Shown one piece after another: positions 44,643 to 53,470 of a DNA stretch of 64,000 nucleotides. Below the pieces are notes generated by a model. That model ran no database searches, was not told the origin of the DNA, and worked only from the letters and a program-made list of their open reading frames with translations. Positions within the stretch are counted from its first letter, which is position 1, and every line of letters begins with the position of its first letter. Source of the DNA: Acholeplasmataceae bacterium (GTDB lineage Bacteria > Bacillota_I > Bacilli_A > Acholeplasmatales > Acholeplasmataceae); contig RECG01000006.1 in assembly GCA_007692425.1 (NCBI GenBank), positions 1-64,000 on the forward strand, written 5' to 3'. A program made the translations under genes and the position numbers.

Positions 44643-46256
44643 ATGAAGCTTGACACAAAAAAAGTTCTTTACATCAGCATCATATTTTTCAGTATTGCGC
44701 TTTTTTGGCAAACCTATGACATGTTGGTCGCCCGGACTTTGATTGACAAGTTCGGGCTCAACCAGACACTGTCTGGATTTGTCATGGCACTTGACAATAT
44801 CATGGCGGTGATCTTGCTGCCGTTGTTTGGCGCTTTATCAGATAAAAGCAATGCGAAAAGAGGCCGACGTACGCCCTATATCATCGTAGGCACCGTGCTC
44901 GCCGCTTTTGCTTTCATGGCGCTGTCATTCAGTGATGAGCTTCAATCCATGAAAATCCAATCGACCGACATCGTCAGTGAACACTATGATGTCGCCTTCA
45001 GTGACATGGCTGATCTGACTGATCCGCATCATTGGCAATTGGTCGTGGACAACATGGCAAACGAACGGCTTGAAAGCTATCAAGCCGGTTTGATCAGCGG
45101 CAGACAATATGATGAGTGGAACCAGCAAATCAATGTCCGCATGCAAAGCATCATCGATGACAATCCAACCGGATTGAACACCCGCAACCGCTCCATCATG
45201 CAAGACCTATACTTCAATTATTTGAGCAGTCGTGCCTGGGAGCTGACTGCGCATGACGCCACGAATTTTTATATTTTCATTTCGATTTTGTTTGTATCCC
45301 TCGTCGCCATGGCTATTTATCGTTCGCCGGCGATTGCGCTTATGCCAGACATCACGCCCAAACCGCTTCGTTCGAAAGCGAACGCCCTCATGAACCTGAT
45401 GGGAGCCGCGGGTGGCATTCTGGCCATCAACATCATCATGTTCAGCGGTTTGAACCGTCACACTTATGACAGCCGCACCGTGACGTATATCATAACCGGC
45501 ATTGTCATGTTGGTCATGTTGGGCGTCTTCTTGTGGAAAGTGCGCGAACCGGCATGGGCCAAAGAACGCAAAGACGAAGAAGCGCGACTGGGTCTGGCGA
45601 CCAATCATCAAGAAGAAGCGGATAACGCCCGTAATCTTTCCGCTGAAAAACGTCTTTCCTTGTATTTTCTTCTTGCGTCCGTCTTTTTATGGTTTGCAGG
45701 ATACAATGCCGTCATGACCAAGATCGCCGACTATATGCCGAAGGTCCTTAACATGAATTTTTATGAAGTTCCCTTCGTCATCGCCCAGGTGGTCGTGGTT
45801 CTGATGATTGTACCAATCGGTCTTCTGTCAATGCGTGCCGGTCGGAAAAAGATGGTCATCATCGGTATCCTGATGTCAATCATAGGACTTGCTTCGATTT
45901 TCTTTGTCCATGAAGGTCAACGATGGTTGATTGCCGGCATCATCGCTTTTGCCGGCGTTGGCTGGGCCAGCATCAACATCAACTCGTATCCGATGGTGGT
46001 TGAACTGGCCAAAGGGACCAGCGTCGGTAAATATACGGGTTACTACTATTCAGCATCCATGACCGCGCAAATCTTCACCCCGATTTTCTCAGGGTATTTG
46101 ATGGATCGATTCGGACGTTTGGTTTTATTCCCATATGGCGCCGTGTTTGTCGCCTTGTCGCTGTTGACCTTCATCATGGTCAAACATGGCGACGCCAAAA
46201 TCATTCCTGAGGAAGTGTTAGAAGATCAGGAGATTGACAGAGGACCCCCATCATGA
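44643..46256 (+). CDS. MFS/GPH-type sugar transporter with a large soluble loop
   Basis: 537 aa, 12 membrane helices. The segment GALSDKSNAKRGRRTPYIIVG is the loop 2-3 motif of the GPH/SLC45 branch (MelB, sucrose transporters), which usually move sugars with a cation. Between helices 3 and 4 is an insert of about 110 polar residues (about 95-205) that the family normally lacks. SVGKYTGYYYSASMTAQIFTP near the end is also SLC45-like. TATAAT at 44613 may be the -10. It overlaps the next gene by 4 nt. Confidence 0.82.
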   Translation: MKLDTKKVLYISIIFFSIALFWQTYDMLVARTLIDKFGLNQTLSGFVMALDNIMAVILLPLFGALSDKSNAKRGRRTPYIIVGTVLAAFAFMALSFSDELQSMKIQSTDIVSEHYDVAFSDMADLTDPHHWQLVVDNMANERLESYQAGLISGRQYDEWNQQINVRMQSIIDDNPTGLNTRNRSIMQDLYFNYLSSRAWELTAHDATNFYIFISILFVSLVAMAIYRSPAIALMPDITPKPLRSKANALMNLMGAAGGILAINIIMFSGLNRHTYDSRTVTYIITGIVMLVMLGVFLWKVREPAWAKERKDEEARLGLATNHQEEADNARNLSAEKRLSLYFLLASVFLWFAGYNAVMTKIADYMPKVLNMNFYEVPFVIAQVVVVLMIVPIGLLSMRAGRKKMVIIGILMSIIGLASIFFVHEGQRWLIAGIIAFAGVGWASININSYPMVVELAKGTSVGKYTGYYYSASMTAQIFTPIFSGYLMDRFGRLVLFPYGAVFVALSLLTFIMVKHGDAKIIPEEVLEDQEIDRGPPS

Positions 46257-46783
46257 AAATACAAGTAGTCGGCTATGCGGCAAGCGGTAAATCGACTTTT
46301 GCCAAACATTTGAAAAAACATCATGGTCTGCCACTCCTGCACATCGACACGATTTTTTTCGGTCCCAGATGGGTTGAACGCGATCGTGACGTGGTCGAAC
46401 AAGAGATTCGGGCGTTCATGGCACAGGACGATTGGATCATTGATGGGCAGTATCGTTATATGGCGACAGAACGTTATGATGAATGTGACCAGCTCTTCAT
46501 TTTTGAGTTCAATCGGTTCACGTGCCTGTTCAACGCCATTGTCAGACGATTCAAATATCATAACAAGGTGCGTGACAGCATTGCCCCGGGCTGCAAGGAA
46601 AAACTCGATCCCGGCTTTGTCATGTGGATCTTGTGGACCGGTCGGACAAAGGCGTCCCGGGATCTGATTAAAAGGCAAAAGACCCTATACAAGGACAAGG
46701 TTGTCGTCTTTAAAAACAGAAGGCAGGTCAAGCGCTATCTCATGCATCTTGACCAAGACCGATCAAAACCAGGACGGTCATGA
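46253..46783 (+). CDS. P-loop kinase-like protein (FlaR/topology-modulation type)
   Basis: 176 aa. Walker A VGYAASGKSTFAKHL, then LLHIDTIFFGPRW and DDWIIDGQYRYM, the pattern of small adenylate-kinase-like proteins labelled 'topology modulation protein'. LIKRQKTLYKDKVVVFKNRRQVKRYL near the end gives an Arg/Lys-rich lid. Substrate unknown. ATG 46253 overlaps the transporter stop (ATGA), so both are translated together. Confidence 0.8.
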   Translation: MKIQVVGYAASGKSTFAKHLKKHHGLPLLHIDTIFFGPRWVERDRDVVEQEIRAFMAQDDWIIDGQYRYMATERYDECDQLFIFEFNRFTCLFNAIVRRFKYHNKVRDSIAPGCKEKLDPGFVMWILWTGRTKASRDLIKRQKTLYKDKVVVFKNRRQVKRYLMHLDQDRSKPGRS

Positions 46784-46791
46784 TATTTTCG

Positions 46792-46820
46792 TTGTTTATT
46801 GTCGCCTTTTATCTTATAAT
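46792..46820 (+). promoter_or_regulatory. Promoter of gltX
   Basis: TTGTTT (46792-46797), 17-bp spacer, TATAAT (46815-46820). Confidence 0.65.
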
Positions 46821-46849
46821 AAGAAGTGCATGTAAGGATGGGATATCAG

Positions 46850-48193
46850 ATGAGACGCGTTCGGGTGCGATACGCACCAAGTCCAACCGGTCTGCTACAT
46901 ATCGGCAATGCGCGCAGCGCTTTGTTTAATTTTTTGTATGCCCGGCATGTCAATGGCGACTTTATCATCCGTATTGAAGATACCGATGTCGCCCGTAATG
47001 TCAAGGGTGGCGAGGCCTCGCAACTCGACCATCTCAAATGGTTGGGGCTGGAGTGGGACGAATCACCGGACAAAGGTGGCGCGTACGGACCTTATCGTCA
47101 ACTTGAACGGCTGGAACATTATCGTGCCCATGCCGATCAATTGCTGGCAGAAGGTCTTGCTTATAAGGAATATCGCGATGACAGTGACCGTTACGCCATC
47201 CGTTTCAAGGTTCCTGAGAATGTCGAATACGGCTTTGATGACATGGTGCGGGGGTCGTTACGCTTTCAAAGTCATGATATCGAAGACTGGATCATCATGA
47301 AAGACAATGGCATTCCGACCTATAATTTTGCGGTCGCGATTGACGATCACCTGATGGCCATCACCCATGTCTTGCGTGGCGAGGAGCATATAACGAACAC
47401 GCCGAAACAGATTATGATCTATCAAGCTTTTGGCTGGGCGGTCCCGACATTCGGACACATGACACTCATCGTCAACGAGCAAAAGAAGAAATTGTCAAAA
47501 CGAGATGAGAATGTCATTCAGTTCATCTCGGAGTATGAGGCCATGGGTTACCTGCCTGAAGCCATGTTCAACTTCATTGCGTTATTGGGGTGGTCACCCC
47601 CCGTCGATGAAGAAATCTTGTCAAAAAACGACATCATCAATCATTTCGATCCAGGCAGATTGTCAAAAGCACCCGCCATGTTTGACAAAGACAAACTCGC
47701 CTACATCAATAGCCGTTACATCAAAATGCTTGATGTCGAAACATTGGCGATCAAATGCCGTCCCTACCTTGAACAAGCGGGCATCACCATACCGGATGAC
47801 AACTGGTTGAAGCTTCTTGCCGGCATCCTGCAAGACCGGATGACCCACGTGGGCCAGATTGTGGATCTCCATCACGCATTCTTCCACGGTGAATTCACGC
47901 TCGATGAAGAAGGCATCGCATTCATGGTTGAACATCAGACGTTGCCGCTATTGACAGTCTTCAAGCAACAACTCGAGACCATCGATTTCTCAGTGGAAGC
48001 CATTGAGCAAACCATCAAAAACACCGGTCTGGAAACCCAGACAAAGGGTAAACCGCTTTTCATGGGTCTGCGGATTGCCACCACCGGCGAAACCCATGGA
48101 CCCAGTCTGCCCGTCACAATCGCCCTTCTAGGCAAAGAGCGGATCAGACAAAGACTCGCACAAACCATTCAAACACTACGAGGTGAATCATGA
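46850..48193 (+). CDS. gltX: Glutamate-tRNA ligase
   Basis: 447 aa from ATG 46850, with AAGGATGG about 7 nt upstream; ATG 46826 and 46838 are in frame but worse placed. VRYAPSPTGLLHIGNARSALFNFL (HIGH-type), RIEDTD, and KKLSKRDE (KMSKS-type) are present; the helical anticodon domain is complete, ending in GKERIRQRL. No Cys-rich zinc module is seen. Usually first in the gltX-cysS-mrnC block; here a lipoprotein and a nuclease gene intervene before cysS. Confidence 0.96.
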   Translation: MRRVRVRYAPSPTGLLHIGNARSALFNFLYARHVNGDFIIRIEDTDVARNVKGGEASQLDHLKWLGLEWDESPDKGGAYGPYRQLERLEHYRAHADQLLAEGLAYKEYRDDSDRYAIRFKVPENVEYGFDDMVRGSLRFQSHDIEDWIIMKDNGIPTYNFAVAIDDHLMAITHVLRGEEHITNTPKQIMIYQAFGWAVPTFGHMTLIVNEQKKKLSKRDENVIQFISEYEAMGYLPEAMFNFIALLGWSPPVDEEILSKNDIINHFDPGRLSKAPAMFDKDKLAYINSRYIKMLDVETLAIKCRPYLEQAGITIPDDNWLKLLAGILQDRMTHVGQIVDLHHAFFHGEFTLDEEGIAFMVEHQTLPLLTVFKQQLETIDFSVEAIEQTIKNTGLETQTKGKPLFMGLRIATTGETHGPSLPVTIALLGKERIRQRLAQTIQTLRGES

Positions 48194-49755
48194 GAAAAAT
48201 CATTGTTATCTTCTTCATTCTGTTACTGACCGTCACGCTGACCGGTTGTCGCACCCGCGTCAGCGCGACCGCAACATTCGATATGGGCGAAGACGCCATC
48301 GAACAGACACGAATTACATTCAATCTTGATATCGACGATCCTGAAAACGAAATCACAGGCAGCATCACGGTGCGTCTTTATCGTGCGGACGGCAGCGAAG
48401 TGACGGCACGTGTGTATGACAAGTCGGCCACCATCACCGACATTATCTTCACGGCACTTGACAGCAACGCATCATACACGATCAAAGTGTTTGCCGCTGT
48501 CGGCAGAACCAGTGTGATGATTGGTGAGACCACCTTTCAGACATTGACGATGGAAGCCATCAACATCACCACGGTCGCTGAGTTCATGAACATGCGGAAT
48601 CATCGTTCCGGCACTTATATATTGATGAACGATCTTGATTTCTCAGAAGAAGACTTCGCCTCGCCGTTCACATCCACTTTTTCCGGATCGTTTGATGGCC
48701 AGGGATATACGCTTAAAAACATCAACTTTGCCAGGATCGCCACCTACACCGGTGTTTTCGGTTACGTGTCCTCTGGCACGATCAAAAATGTCAATCTTGA
48801 CAACGTCACCATCGGTACCGAGGAGTCACCACTCAGCATGACCACGTCATCACGCGTCGGCATTCTTGCCGGCTATGTCTCAAGCACCGTCGGCGTTGTT
48901 GAAAATGTAACCATCACCAACAGCCAGATCCACTATCGCACGTCATCCACGATCCAGGCTTATGTCGGCGGCGTCGTCGGCGAATTCAGGGGATCGATGG
49001 AAAACGTCGTCATCGAAGATGTCGACATCAGTGTGAAGAGCACCAGGGATCCCCGCATCAAAATGGGCGGCGTCGTCGGCTTCTTGACAGAAGATGCGAA
49101 ACTCAGGGAAATCAAGAGCGATGTCAACGTCAGGTTTGAACTCGAAGCCAACGCATGGACAGGTACGACCCGTGATTTCAGCGCCATCTATGTCGGCGGT
49201 GTGATTGGCGACAACAACGCCAGAAACATCACCCGTGCCGTTGAGAACGTCTACGCGACAGGCGACATCGATGTCATCCTTGATTTCAACATTCCCGATA
49301 CCGCCACGGGCGGCAACATGCCGGTCTATGTCGGCGGACTCGCCGGCATCACCTATGGTGGGATTCACAACGCTTTCTTTGGCGGCAGCATCAACCTTGT
49401 CCACGAAGCGCGTGAAGACGAAGGTCCGACCAACAAAAACTTCTTCGTCGGCGGCCTGGTCGCCTTCTACGCCTCCAACAGGGTGTCTCACACCATGCTC
49501 AGGATCGGTGACGACCAGACCATCACGGTCACGGTTCCTGAAGACGTGAATCTGCGCCTCTCACAAACCGTTGCCCATCAGCTTTCAACCGTGTCGTTGA
49601 CCACCGCCGTCTTCGGCGAGACACACCTTGTACTCAATGATGTTTCTGTTGCTGACGACGACGATGTCACGGTGATTGACAGCATTGACGATTTCTTCAC
49701 CAGCACATGGATCGAAGAGGCTTTCGCCGCCATTTATGGCAATCACATATCATGA
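48190..49755 (+). CDS. Lipoprotein with GLUG-type beta-helix repeats
   Basis: 521 aa. The signal ends at LTVTLTGC, so a surface lipoprotein. About residues 25-110 look like an Ig/fibronectin-type beta domain (SITVRLYRADGSEVTARVY, ASYTIKVFAAVG). From about 120 a repetitive region has DLDFSEEDF, GSFDGQGYTLKNINFA, TGVFGYVSSGTIKNVNLDNVTIG and several VGGVVGE/GGVIGDN/VGGLAGI turns, as in GLUG repeats of right-handed beta-helix surface proteins. The ligand is unknown. ATGA overlap with gltX, which is odd for a surface protein. A clear terminator follows. Confidence 0.75.
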   Translation: MRKIIVIFFILLLTVTLTGCRTRVSATATFDMGEDAIEQTRITFNLDIDDPENEITGSITVRLYRADGSEVTARVYDKSATITDIIFTALDSNASYTIKVFAAVGRTSVMIGETTFQTLTMEAINITTVAEFMNMRNHRSGTYILMNDLDFSEEDFASPFTSTFSGSFDGQGYTLKNINFARIATYTGVFGYVSSGTIKNVNLDNVTIGTEESPLSMTTSSRVGILAGYVSSTVGVVENVTITNSQIHYRTSSTIQAYVGGVVGEFRGSMENVVIEDVDISVKSTRDPRIKMGGVVGFLTEDAKLREIKSDVNVRFELEANAWTGTTRDFSAIYVGGVIGDNNARNITRAVENVYATGDIDVILDFNIPDTATGGNMPVYVGGLAGITYGGIHNAFFGGSINLVHEAREDEGPTNKNFFVGGLVAFYASNRVSHTMLRIGDDQTITVTVPEDVNLRLSQTVAHQLSTVSLTTAVFGETHLVLNDVSVADDDDVTVIDSIDDFFTSTWIEEAFAAIYGNHIS

Positions 49756-49760
49756 CATGC

Positions 49761-49791
49761 AAACGACACCCGAAAAGGTGTCGTTTTTTTC
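49761..49791 (+). terminator. Terminator of gltX and the beta-helix lipoprotein
   Basis: AAACGACACC/GGTGTCGTTT (49761-49770, 49777-49786), then T-run. Confidence 0.9.
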
Positions 49792-49826
49792 CGCTCTCTG
49801 CGTTATAATGAAATCAAGGTGATGAC

Positions 49827-51653
49827 ATGCGCGTATCCAAGACCCGATTCATCAACTATATCCGGTGTGACCGCTATCCTGCGCTCGACGAGATTCATCG
49901 CGAGCGTGAAAAGGCTGTGGTCGCTTTTCGTGATGATGTGGAACTCGAAGCATTGATGAGTGAAGAAAACAAGGCGAAAACAAGCTTGTTGCTTGAGGAT
50001 ATGTATGATGATGACAACCAGGATCTTTTACAAAAAAAAGACGAGCAACTGGAAGTCATGATGCCGTATTACGAAAAAATCGAAGCCTTGACAGGACAAG
50101 CCATCAAAAACCGTTATGGTGGTCAAATCGTTTATAGCATGGACACTTATCAGCAGAAGCGTTTCGAGTATGAACGATCCGGTTACCGGTTTTATTGTTT
50201 TTTGGACGGCTATCAGGAGGACGAAGACCACATCCGCATTTTCGAGGTTAAAGCCACGACCAGCAGAAAATTCGTCGAAATGACATTCAAAGATGACGAC
50301 AAGGAAAAAAAACCTTTGTGGATCGAAACTCCGGAAGGTCATCTGGTTTTAAGGCAAGATGCCGGCGAATCCATCAATGAAGATTATCGGAAAAAACTGA
50401 AAAAACTATTTAATCCTTTGGGCATTGAAGGTCGCTACATTTATGACATCGCCTATCAGGGGCATGTCTTCAAACAGGCTATCAAAACTGATAAAAAGGT
50501 AAGTTACTATCTGGCAGTCCTCAACAGCCATTATGTTTATGATGGAACCGTCGACACGCAAGAAGACCCATTATACGGTGACGACATCGTGACATTCATC
50601 GATGTCACATCGTTGGTGTCACATATGAATCCCTCATTGACCAACGACATTCAAAAAGTGATTCGCCGCCTGGACACCATGAATGCCAGTCCGGTGCCGT
50701 TAGGCCCTCACTGTCAACGGAAAGACATGCGTCAATGCCGGTTTTATCCGATTTGTTATGGTCATATACCCGATCAGAACAGTCTGTTTGCCTATATGGG
50801 CAACCATCATGGCTTCAAAGACGAATCCAATCATAAACATGATCGTTTCGAACTGATCAACGCGGGCATGACGCGCGCCCTCGATATTCCCGCAAGTTGG
50901 CTTCAACGTCCGAACAACATCATTCAACGGCGCGTCATCGAAAGCGGACAGACTTATGTCCATGTGGAAAAAATCAGGTCAGGCATCCAGGCGCTTCGCT
51001 ATCCCATCTATCATTTGGATTTTGAGACCTTTCCTTGTCCTTTGCCTCGTTACAAAGGAGAAAAACCTTACGGTCAGTCGTTGTTTCAATTCTCAATCCA
51101 TGTTGAACGGATGCCGGGTGTTTGCGACAAAGAACGCGATCATGCAAGTTTTTTGGCGAAAGACCACCAAGACTGTCGTCAAGAACTGGTCGAAGCGATG
51201 CTGGCAGTCATCAAAGATGATGGTGGATCGGTTCTTGTCTACAATCAAGCCTTCGAACAGACGCGCATCAGGGAGTTGGCTGACTATTTTCCAAACCATC
51301 GCGCACGTCTTGAAGACATCTCAAACAGGCTTTTTGATCTGATGCATCTGCTCAGAAGCAACACGCGTCTGTACACCGCGTTGGGCTTTGAAGAAGCAGA
51401 GGCCAAGACCATCAACTATTACCATGAAGATTTGAATGGGTCTTATTCGATTAAAAAAGTGCTTCCATTATTTAGCGATCTGACCTATCAGACGCTGTCA
51501 ATCGGCAACGGCGGCGACGCGTTGGCCGCTTATGCACGGATGATGGATGTTGATGAAGAAACACGTGAAACCATCCGGCACAATCTCTTGGCGTATTGCC
51601 AACAAGACACCTGGGCGATGGTCGTGATTCTCGACCGGCTCAGACGTTTCTAA
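49827..51653 (+). CDS. DUF2779 protein: Cas4-like nuclease fused to a DEDD-type exonuclease domain
   Basis: 608 aa. The N-terminal part resembles Fe-S PD-(D/E)XK nucleases: Cys14 in YIRCDRYPAL, the catalytic-type IRIFEVKAT near residue 140, and a later cluster Cys296-x7-Cys304-x5-Cys310. That gives four Cys for a Cas4/AddB-like cluster. The second half has YHLDFETFP (DxE, about 397), VLVYNQAFEQTRIRELA and AYCQQDTWAMV (last acidic residue, about 592), a DEDD 3'-5' exonuclease pattern. This two-domain layout fits DUF2779/TM0106-type RecB-like proteins of unknown role. TATAAT (49804-49809) lies just upstream, so it has its own promoter. No cas, restriction or toxin genes stand beside it. Confidence 0.78.
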   Translation: MRVSKTRFINYIRCDRYPALDEIHREREKAVVAFRDDVELEALMSEENKAKTSLLLEDMYDDDNQDLLQKKDEQLEVMMPYYEKIEALTGQAIKNRYGGQIVYSMDTYQQKRFEYERSGYRFYCFLDGYQEDEDHIRIFEVKATTSRKFVEMTFKDDDKEKKPLWIETPEGHLVLRQDAGESINEDYRKKLKKLFNPLGIEGRYIYDIAYQGHVFKQAIKTDKKVSYYLAVLNSHYVYDGTVDTQEDPLYGDDIVTFIDVTSLVSHMNPSLTNDIQKVIRRLDTMNASPVPLGPHCQRKDMRQCRFYPICYGHIPDQNSLFAYMGNHHGFKDESNHKHDRFELINAGMTRALDIPASWLQRPNNIIQRRVIESGQTYVHVEKIRSGIQALRYPIYHLDFETFPCPLPRYKGEKPYGQSLFQFSIHVERMPGVCDKERDHASFLAKDHQDCRQELVEAMLAVIKDDGGSVLVYNQAFEQTRIRELADYFPNHRARLEDISNRLFDLMHLLRSNTRLYTALGFEEAEAKTINYYHEDLNGSYSIKKVLPLFSDLTYQTLSIGNGGDALAAYARMMDVDEETRETIRHNLLAYCQQDTWAMVVILDRLRRF

Positions 51654-51660
51654 ACACTTA

Positions 51661-51690
51661 ATACCACCTTGTTGGAAGGTGGTATTTTGT
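51661..51690 (+). terminator. Terminator of the DUF2779 gene
   Basis: ATACCACCTT/AAGGTGGTAT (51661-51670, 51676-51685), loop GTTGG, then T-rich. Confidence 0.85.
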
Positions 51691-51735
51691 TTCATAAAGC
51701 CACTTCCTAAAATGACGGGTTTTGTGTTGCATTGC

Positions 51736-51764
51736 TTGTTATTTTACGGTGTTTCCATTATAAT
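51736..51764 (+). promoter_or_regulatory. Promoter of cysS
   Basis: TTGTTA (51736-51741), 17-bp spacer, TATAAT (51759-51764). Confidence 0.7.
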
Positions 51765-51786
51765 GATACACGAAGGAGGGCGCGGC

Positions 51787-53100
51787 ATGTTGAGACTTTA
51801 TAACACCTTGACACAGACGATTGAACCATTTGAACCGATCCAAAAGCAGCAGGTTTCCATGTATGTCTGCGGCCCGACTGTTTATGGCGACATCCATTTG
51901 GGAAACGCCCGACCAGTCATCTTTTTTGATGTGTTGAGACGGTATTTTGAACACTTGGGATACCAGGTGCTCCATGTTTCCAATATAACGGATGTCGACG
52001 ACAAAATCATCGAAAAGGCGAAAGCAACCAATCGCTCTGAGCTTGAGCTTGCGGACACATACACCAAGGCTTTCATCGAAGCCACCCACCTATTGGGCAG
52101 CCACCTTCCGACCGACATGCCCAAGGCCACGGCTTATGTCGAAGCCATGATTGATTACATTGCTGCATTAATCAAAAAAGGATATGCGTACGAAACCGCC
52201 AGCGGCGTCTATTTCCGCGTTGGCAAAATCAAGACATACGGCACATTGAGCGGCCAAAACCTTGATGCCTTGAATGAAGGCGTCCGTATCAATCTTGACG
52301 AAGACAAGGAAGACCCGAAAGATTTCAGCGTATGGAAAAAAACAACAGACGGGCTCCATTACGACAGCCCGTGGGGCAAGGGCCGTCCCGGGTGGCATAC
52401 CGAATGTGCGGTCATGAACCGCAGCATTTTCAAGACCATGATTGACATCCATGGCGGTGGCACCGATCTCAAGTTCCCACATCATGAAAATGAAATGGCG
52501 CAATGCCTGGCCTGTGATGATCATACGCTTGCCAAGGTCTGGATGCATGTAGGACGACTCGATATCGACCAGGTGAAAATGAGCAAATCGCTCGGCAATA
52601 TCATCTATGTCAAAGATTTGCTTGAAAAGGTCGATCCACTCGCCTTCAGACTGTTGATGATTACCCATCATTATCGACAACCGATTCATTATCACAATGA
52701 ATTGATGGTTCAATTCATAAAAGAATATGATAAAATAAAACGTGCCATACAAAAGGCGATGCTGGCGATTGAAATGGCCGGTGTTTCTGATGATGGCGTG
52801 GATCAAAAAAGGATGCACCAGTTTGAAAAACACATGAATGACGACATCAACACCCCCAATGTGATGACGTTGGTTCAAGAACTGGTCAAAGCACTCAACA
52901 AGGCGGAAGATGCTCGACAATCAGCAGGGCTGGTCAACACGATCACACGCATCCTGGACATTCTGGGATTGATGCCGGACATTCACGTCACGGCTGATGT
53001 GATCAAAAGGATGCGGGATTGGGAACAGGCCCGCACCAACAAAGATTATGATGCGGCCGACCGGCTTCGTCAACATCTGATCAGCGAAGGATGGCTTTGA
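51787..53100 (+). CDS. cysS: Cysteine-tRNA ligase
   Basis: 437 aa from ATG 51787 (GAAGGAGGGCG upstream; the frame is open further up through the promoter). The zinc Cys in MYVCGPTVYGDIHLGNAR and CAVMN, the His of HHENEMAQ, and KMSKSLGN are present. SNITDVDDKII is CysRS-specific. A little shorter than the usual 465 aa, mainly at the C-terminal anticodon domain, which still has YDAADRLRQHL. Followed by mrnC with one base between. Confidence 0.96.
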   Translation: MLRLYNTLTQTIEPFEPIQKQQVSMYVCGPTVYGDIHLGNARPVIFFDVLRRYFEHLGYQVLHVSNITDVDDKIIEKAKATNRSELELADTYTKAFIEATHLLGSHLPTDMPKATAYVEAMIDYIAALIKKGYAYETASGVYFRVGKIKTYGTLSGQNLDALNEGVRINLDEDKEDPKDFSVWKKTTDGLHYDSPWGKGRPGWHTECAVMNRSIFKTMIDIHGGGTDLKFPHHENEMAQCLACDDHTLAKVWMHVGRLDIDQVKMSKSLGNIIYVKDLLEKVDPLAFRLLMITHHYRQPIHYHNELMVQFIKEYDKIKRAIQKAMLAIEMAGVSDDGVDQKRMHQFEKHMNDDINTPNVMTLVQELVKALNKAEDARQSAGLVNTITRILDILGLMPDIHVTADVIKRMRDWEQARTNKDYDAADRLRQHLISEGWL

Positions 53101-53101
53101 C

Positions 53102-53470
53102 ATGAACGGCCTGGCCCTCGCTTATATCGGAGACGCCTATTACGAGTTATGTGTGCGTCGACACCTCATCAAAAGACTGGCTCATGTCAATGCGTTGCAT
53201 CAAGAGGCTGTGCGTTTCACCTCGGGCGTCGCGCAGGCTTCCATCATGGCATATTTGTTGGACACGCACATGTTGTCTGAAACAGAAGAGGCGCTATATA
53301 AAAAAGGACGTAATTTCAGCGGACCGGGAAGAAAAAACATTGATGCCCGGACCTATCATATGGCAACAGGTTTTGAAGCTTTGATCGGCGGGTTGTATCT
53401 CGACAATCCGACGCGCGCGGACGCACTCGTCCAAGCAGCCATCACTTATATCGAGGAAGGAGGGTCCTGA
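53102..53470 (+). CDS. mrnC: Mini-ribonuclease III
   Basis: 122 aa. One RNase III catalytic domain without the dsRNA-binding domain: LAYIGDAYYELCVRRHL (catalytic Asp) and GFEALIGGLYL (catalytic Glu). Matures 23S rRNA in Bacillus. It overlaps the following ATPase gene by one base (TGATGG). Confidence 0.93.
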   Translation: MNGLALAYIGDAYYELCVRRHLIKRLAHVNALHQEAVRFTSGVAQASIMAYLLDTHMLSETEEALYKKGRNFSGPGRKNIDARTYHMATGFEALIGGLYLDNPTRADALVQAAITYIEEGGS

